Assembly (NCBI GenBank): GCA_900757715.1
Contig: CAAEOZ010000246.1
Span: 1 to 8,630 of the forward strand
Direction of reading: 5' to 3'
Length of the DNA stretch: 8,630 nt
Origin: an uncultured Veillonella sp.
Lineage (GTDB): Bacteria; Bacillota; Negativicutes; Veillonellales; Veillonellaceae
Positions 6,811-8,630 of the stretch are shown piece by piece (positions within the stretch are counted from its first letter, which is position 1; the number at the start of each line of letters is the position of its first letter). The translations under genes were made by a program, and so were the position numbers. The notes below the pieces were generated by a model. That model had not been told where the DNA came from. It did not search any database and saw only the letters and a program-made list of their open reading frames with translations.

Positions 6811-6945
6811 GTTAATTTGCTACCTGCGGAGCAGATCAGCAAACAAAAGCTAGTAGAACACTACTTAAAAGAAAAATGGGGAAAGCAAGAAGCTAGTTAC
6901 TTCTTGTTCTCCCTGCTATTCAAGATACCGTCAATCGTACCTTGA
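6811..6945 (+). pseudogene. Possible ORF remnant at the cargo/backbone junction
   Basis: A 44-codon open stretch between TAA 6808-6810 and TGA 6943-6945, with no convincing start. It reads protein-like (LPAEQISKQKLVEHYLKEKW in part), and its composition is less AT-rich than the kinase before it. Its 3' third runs antisense to the end of orf9. In Tn916 an orf6 lies between tet(M) and orf9 in this orientation, so this may be left-over sequence from that position. I cannot confirm the match. It may equally be a chance frame. An imperfect hairpin (6817-6842) overlaps its start but lacks a T run. Confidence 0.3.
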
Positions 6946-7256
6946 ATGATTTTTAATTCGTTATCACTCAATAAATCAAGAGAGGTTTCTATTTGACGAC
7001 GAGCTGTACTTTTTGCTACTTTCTCCGTTGGATAGAAATATTCATCAACTGATATATTGAACATGGTAACTAAATCATGGAATAATTGAAAACTTGGGTG
7101 TGAACCAACATTTTCAATATCTGCGATATGACGTTCTCCATAGAATACCTTATCGCCTAAATCATTACGAGAAAGTCCCGCTTTCTCACGGGCTTCTCTG
7201 ATTGCCAGCCCTAGCGGTCTGAAATCAAAAGTATGTGTTTCTTTTGTTTTTCTCAT
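6897..7256 (-). CDS. orf9: Orf9-like XRE-family repressor of the ICE regulatory module
   Basis: 119 aa on the minus strand with an AGGTGAT ribosome-binding site before the ATG. Residues 12-75 form a Cro/C1 HTH domain (HTH about 29-49, GLSRNDLGDKVFYGERHIADIE), and a C-terminal tail (STARRQIETSLDLLSDNELKII) is shared with many Firmicutes ICE regulators. I recognise it as Tn916 Orf9, thought to repress the orf7 promoter region. It faces the cargo tail-to-tail and diverges from orf7-orf8, with about 520 bases of structured DNA between. Transcription running in from the kinase gene would be antisense to it, which in the Tn916 model lowers Orf9 and relieves repression. A 15-base dyad with TGCAT and ATGCA ends (7313-7327) lies upstream of its start and could be an operator; the promoter itself is not clear. 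Confidence 0.85.
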   Translation of the reverse strand: MRKTKETHTFDFRPLGLAIREAREKAGLSRNDLGDKVFYGERHIADIENVGSHPSFQLFHDLVTMFNISVDEYFYPTEKVAKSTARRQIETSLDLLSDNELKIIQGTIDGILNSRENKK

Positions 7257-7365
7257 TTTAAATCACCTAACATGAGTTTATACTTCATGCTGTATATTTA
7301 GAATGTGTTAAAATTGCATATATCATGCAGTAATAATTCAAAAGCTGTTATCGTGTGCGGTAAAT

Positions 7366-7426
7366 AAAAAAAACCGTTCCTAGATAATATACTTTTGTGC
7401 GTCTTGAAAAATAACGGGACGGTTTT
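7366..7426 (-). terminator. Minus-strand terminator; on the plus strand a candidate antiterminator
   Basis: AAAACCGTTCC (7370-7380) pairs with GGGACGGTTTT (7416-7426), 11 bp with one G-U pair. Read on the minus strand the stem is followed by eight T residues (complement of 7366-7373), a good intrinsic terminator for leftward transcripts. On the plus strand the same pairing uses 7417-7426, which is also the left arm of the terminator at 7417-7453, so the two folds exclude each other as in an attenuator. Confidence 0.65.
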
Positions 7427-7453
7427 GGATATAACCAGAACTGTCCTTTTTTT
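7417..7453 (+). terminator. Plus-strand intrinsic terminator 1 upstream of orf7 (attenuator candidate)
   Basis: GGACGGTTTTGG (7417-7428) pairs with CCAGAACTGTCC (7435-7446) over 12 bp with two G-U pairs. The loop is six bases, ATATAA, and seven T residues follow at 7447-7453. This would stop transcripts coming from the cargo before they reach orf7. Its left arm can instead pair with 7370-7380, and part of its right arm (AACCAGA, 7433-7439) can pair with TCTGGTT at 7477-7483, so termination may be conditional. Confidence 0.7.
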
Positions 7454-7468
7454 CTTAGGGATAAATAC

Positions 7469-7498
7469 GGTATAGCTCTGGTTAAAGGGGGCTATACC
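7469..7498 (+). promoter_or_regulatory. Hairpin enclosing a ribosome-binding site
   Basis: GGTATAGC (7469-7476) is perfectly complementary to GCTATACC (7491-7498). The 14-nt loop contains the AAAGGGG Shine-Dalgarno of the ATG at 7499 and also TCTGGTT (7477-7483), which can pair with AACCAGA (7433-7439) in the upstream terminator arm. Folding could hide the start region of the small ORF, and the loop pairing could form a pseudoknot or weaken the upstream terminator. The sequence complementarity is direct; function is inferred. Confidence 0.55.
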
Positions 7499-7678
7499 AT
7501 GATTGCATACGGAAGAACGTTCTGCCGTTCTCAACTGGATAAATATTTCAGTCCACTATTACAATCATTATACCTTTTATATGAGTTAAAAATTCATATC
7601 AATAGAATTTATAAAACAGTCCGTTTGTGTAATTATACATTATCGGGCTGTTTTTGTTTTTTTAAAAAATTTTTTTGA
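7499..7678 (+). CDS. Possible 59-aa leader ORF running through terminator 2
   Basis: ATG at 7499 has AAAGGGGG seven bases upstream, one of the better ribosome-binding sites in the non-coding gap. The frame stays open for 59 codons to TGA 7676-7678. It starts MIAYGRTFCRSQLDKYF and ends in a low-complexity Phe/Lys stretch because it crosses the T-rich tail of the terminator at 7613-7663. The stop lies just past that T run, so a translating ribosome would melt the terminator, as in translation-dependent attenuation. I recognise no protein family. Tn916 has a small orf10 near this place as far as I recall, but I cannot verify identity. It may also be an untranslated chance frame. Confidence 0.35.
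   Translation: MIAYGRTFCRSQLDKYFSPLLQSLYLLYELKIHINRIYKTVRLCNYTLSGCFCFFKKFF
7509..7528. repeat. 20-base near-perfect palindrome
   Basis: ACGG, one base, AGAACGTTCT, one base, CCGT: 18 of 20 positions are symmetric, with a perfect 10-base core (7514-7523). It lies between orf9 and the orf7 start and could be a dimeric repressor site, for example for Orf9, or an RNA hairpin within the small ORF. No direct evidence favours either. Confidence 0.4.
7613..7663 (+). terminator. Plus-strand intrinsic terminator 2 upstream of orf7
   Basis: AAAACAGTCCG (7613-7623) pairs with CGGGCTGTTTT (7644-7654), 11 bp with one G-U pair and a 20-nt loop. A T tract interrupted by one G follows to 7663. It is the second terminator between orf9 and orf7, so read-through from the cargo must pass both. 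Its arms resemble those of the first terminator (AAAACAGTCC versus AAAACCGTTCC), which would allow cross-pairing. Confidence 0.72.
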
Positions 7679-7729
7679 AAATCTTGGTAGCTTGCCACCT
7701 CTTTGGGTAGTTAGGGTGCGGAAAGGGGG

Positions 7730-7749
7730 AAATAAACAAAAGTTTATTT
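7730..7749. repeat. Inverted repeat in the orf7 leader
   Basis: AAATAAAC and GTTTATTT are perfect complements around AAAA. The hairpin lies just before the strong orf7 ribosome-binding site (AAAGGAGGTGA, 7763-7773). It may be an operator half or an mRNA stem, but there is no T run, so it is not a terminator. Confidence 0.4.
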
Positions 7750-7777
7750 CAATCCAGCACGGAAAGGAGGTGAGCAA

Positions 7778-8196
7778 ATGAAAACATCTTCTTTCAAACA
7801 AGCCATTGAAGCACAGTTTGATTGCCTTTCAAAAAAGTAATTAAACGCGCAGTAAAGAAAGGCTACCGTGATATGAAAAGGCGTGAAAAACACGAATGTT
7901 TATTTTCGGATATTCCAGATTATGAACAATCACGTTTTGGAGAATTGGATAAATACGAAAGTGATTATACTGTATTCAATATCTTAGGCATTGAAGTCTG
8001 GGTTGAGGACGACCAGTTAAGCGAAGCCCTTAAAACATTGACAGAGAAGAAACGCAACATTATTTTGTTGTCCTACTTTATGGATATGTCGGATAGTGAA
8101 ATCAGCGAATTTATTAAAATTCCCCGTTCTAACGTCCAGTATCACAGAACAAAAACACTTGAAGCAATGAGAAAAATTATGGAGGAACGCAAATGA
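7778..8196 (+). pseudogene. orf7: Orf7-like sigma-70 region 4 regulator, split by a -1 frame change
   Basis: ATG 7778 follows a near-perfect AAAGGAGGTGA and begins MKTSSFKQAIEAQFDCLSKK, the usual N-terminus of Tn916-type Orf7 proteins, then stops at TAA 7838-7840. The rest (VIKRAVKK onward) is in the -1 frame from 7837 to TGA 8194-8196. Joined, they give 139 aa, the length I expect for the family, ungapped against the MKPSSFQTTIENQFD type as I recall it. The C-terminal half (LTEKKRNIILLSYFMDMSDSEISEFI, then RSNVQYHRTKTLEAM) is a sigma-70 region 4 HTH. Orf7 and Orf8 activate excision and transfer in Tn916. Either one base was lost (TGC to TC would fit) or the A_AAA_AAG site lets ribosomes slip. 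A TTG at 7822 could start the second frame but has no ribosome-binding site. The next gene overlaps by ATGA. Confidence 0.78.
7831..7837 (+). other. Canonical -1 slippery heptamer in orf7
   Basis: A_AAA_AAG is phased exactly for a -1 slip from the MKTSS frame and is followed at once by the TAA stop. Slippage leads straight to GTA ATT AAA CGC, the frame of the rest of orf7. This heptamer is the most efficient known bacterial -1 slip site (dnaX type). I see only a weak downstream stem (CGTG, five A, CACG, about 40 bases on), so a stimulatory structure is not obvious. Confidence 0.5.
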
Positions 8197-8426
8197 AGAA
8201 ATACGAACATCTGCCTTTTGAGATTATTTTATCAGCAACAGAGAGCGACCCAGAAGCGATTGAAACCGTTATGAAATTTTATGACGGTTACATTTCAAAA
8301 CTGTGCCTGCGTAAATTGTATGATGAATACGGTAATGTTTGCATGGTTGTGGACGCCGATTTAAAAAACAGAGTTCAGACAGCATTACTTGATATGCTGA
8401 TGAATTTTGAAATTGTAGTGATGTAG
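8193..8426 (+). CDS. orf8: Orf8-like small ICE regulatory protein
   Basis: 77 aa. The ATG overlaps the orf7 stop (ATGA) and GGAGG lies 7-11 bases upstream, so orf7 and orf8 are coupled. The start MKKYEHLPFEIILSATESDPEAI and the core FYDGYISKLCLRKLYDEYG with a later VDADLKNRVQTAL are the pattern of the Tn916 Orf8 family (helix-turn-helix-annotated proteins next to ICE sigma-like factors). It works with Orf7 to raise transcription of recombination and transfer genes. In Tn916 xis and int follow; here the window ends before any such gene, so the integration module is not seen. Length is normal and there are no frame breaks. Confidence 0.83.
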   Translation: MKKYEHLPFEIILSATESDPEAIETVMKFYDGYISKLCLRKLYDEYGNVCMVVDADLKNRVQTALLDMLMNFEIVVM

Positions 8427-8431
8427 TACAT

Positions 8432-8477
8432 ACAAGTGAAGTCTGGCACGTCCCCCCTTTCCTGCCACTTCACTTGT
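8432..8477. repeat. Long inverted repeat after orf8
   Basis: ACAAGTGAAGT (8432-8442) is perfectly complementary to ACTTCACTTGT (8467-8477). An inner GGCA/TGCC (8445-8448 and 8463-8466) is separated by a 2-base bulge, and the loop is C/T-rich. There is no T run beyond a few bases, so it may be a weak terminator, an mRNA-stabilising stem or a protein site rather than a clear intrinsic terminator. Confidence 0.6.
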
Positions 8478-8482
8478 CACTT

Positions 8483-8516
8483 TATTAAAATCAAAATCTG
8501 AAAGTTGATTTTAATA
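8483..8516. repeat. 12-bp perfect inverted repeat
   Basis: TATTAAAATCAA (8483-8494) pairs with TTGATTTTAATA (8505-8516) around a 10-base spacer. It follows the previous inverted repeat by five bases. It is AT-rich, without a trailing T run, and could be a recombination- or regulator-binding dyad. A GGCT/AGCC mini-hairpin with a GAAT loop (8517-8528) comes next. Confidence 0.6.
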
Positions 8517-8528
8517 GGCTGAATAGCC

Positions 8529-8630
8529 GATAGCTCTTTGACAACTGAATAAAGCAGACAGATACGTTTGTGAGATAGCGAGCCACGGGGACTGTACGCC
8601 ACGACCTTTTCAAAAGAAAGCGAGCGACCC
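8529..8630 (+). other. Gene-free GC-richer stretch leading out of the window
   Basis: No ORF is supported. A consensus -35 TTGACA (8538-8543) has only GATACG at the proper 17-base spacing, a poor -10. Short repeats are present: GCCACG at 8582-8587 and 8598-8603, GCGAGC at 8578-8583 and 8620-8625, and the dyad CTTTT-C-AAAAG (8606-8616). It looks like a structured leader or a DNA-processing region of a mobile element, but I cannot identify it. I do not recognise Tn916 xis or int sequence here. Confidence 0.3.

Noticed and set aside
6817..6842. Hairpin TTGCT/AGCAA with inner CTGC/GCAG as a terminator after the kinase
   Set aside because: Imperfect, with internal loops and no following T run, so not an intrinsic terminator.
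7514..7523. AGAACGTTCT as a LexA/SOS box
   Set aside because: The Gram-positive LexA site needs four bases between GAAC and GTTC; here they are adjacent.
7298..7534. 78-codon open frame on the minus strand in the orf9-orf7 gap
   Set aside because: It covers the hairpins and the minus-strand terminator, has no good Shine-Dalgarno, and its composition follows the structured RNA rather than a protein.
8538..8566. TTGACA promoter in the tail
   Set aside because: The matching -10 (GATACG) has only 3 of 6 consensus bases and no gene is seen downstream in the window.
1..8630. tet(M), insertion sequences, CRISPR arrays, tRNA or rRNA genes
   Set aside because: No ribosomal-protection-type GTPase, transposase, regularly spaced repeats, or tRNA/rRNA-like sequence was seen on either strand.

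Overview
The window looks like part of a Tn916-family integrative conjugative element from a low-GC Gram-positive bacterium (Firmicutes; streptococci, enterococci and clostridia are typical hosts). I recognise backbone pieces in Tn916 order: the 3' end of orf14 (NlpC/P60 cell-wall hydrolase), orf13 (TcpC/VirB8-like), orf9 (XRE repressor, minus strand), orf7 (sigma-70 region 4-like) and orf8 (small regulatory protein). The tet(M) block that normally lies between orf13 and orf9 is absent. Visibly AT-richer cargo takes its place (about 1080-6800).

Layout. 1-1070: transfer genes. orf13 carries an in-frame TAA 13 codons after its normal start, and a terminator follows it. 1081-2465: a small regulatory/membrane module with an XRE regulator, two unrecognised small membrane proteins and a 74-aa protein resembling the C-terminal DNA-binding part of Spo0A. 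Two promoters in this module share a 16/19-identical element, which suggests one regulator for both. It ends in a terminator with a 17-bp perfect stem. 2466-6790: a lantibiotic-immunity-type operon, lanF-lanE-lanG ABC transporter followed by an OmpR-type response regulator and a NisK/CprK-like histidine kinase. All are tightly spaced, and no bacteriocin precursor or modification gene is visible, so the operon probably serves resistance to peptides made by others. 6791-6945: cargo/backbone junction with a short ORF remnant.

6897-8426: regulatory module. Between orf9 and orf7 lies about 520 bp of dense RNA structure. It holds two plus-strand terminators, one with a competing upstream antiterminator arm, alternative hairpins around a ribosome-binding site, and a 59-codon ORF with a good Shine-Dalgarno that runs through the second terminator. 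This looks like an attenuator governing entry into orf7-orf8. orf7 is split into two frames at a canonical A_AAA_AAG slip site followed at once by TAA, so it is either a frameshift mutation or a -1 recoding site. 8427-8630: two strong inverted repeats and an unexplained GC-richer stretch leading out of the window.

Working together (inference): in Tn916, transcription from the resistance gene through orf7-orf8 drives excision and transfer. Here the co-oriented peptide-sensing operon sits in the same place and I see no terminator between it and orf9, so antimicrobial peptide sensing could be coupled to mobility. The orf13 nonsense codon and the orf7 frame break may mean this copy is impaired.
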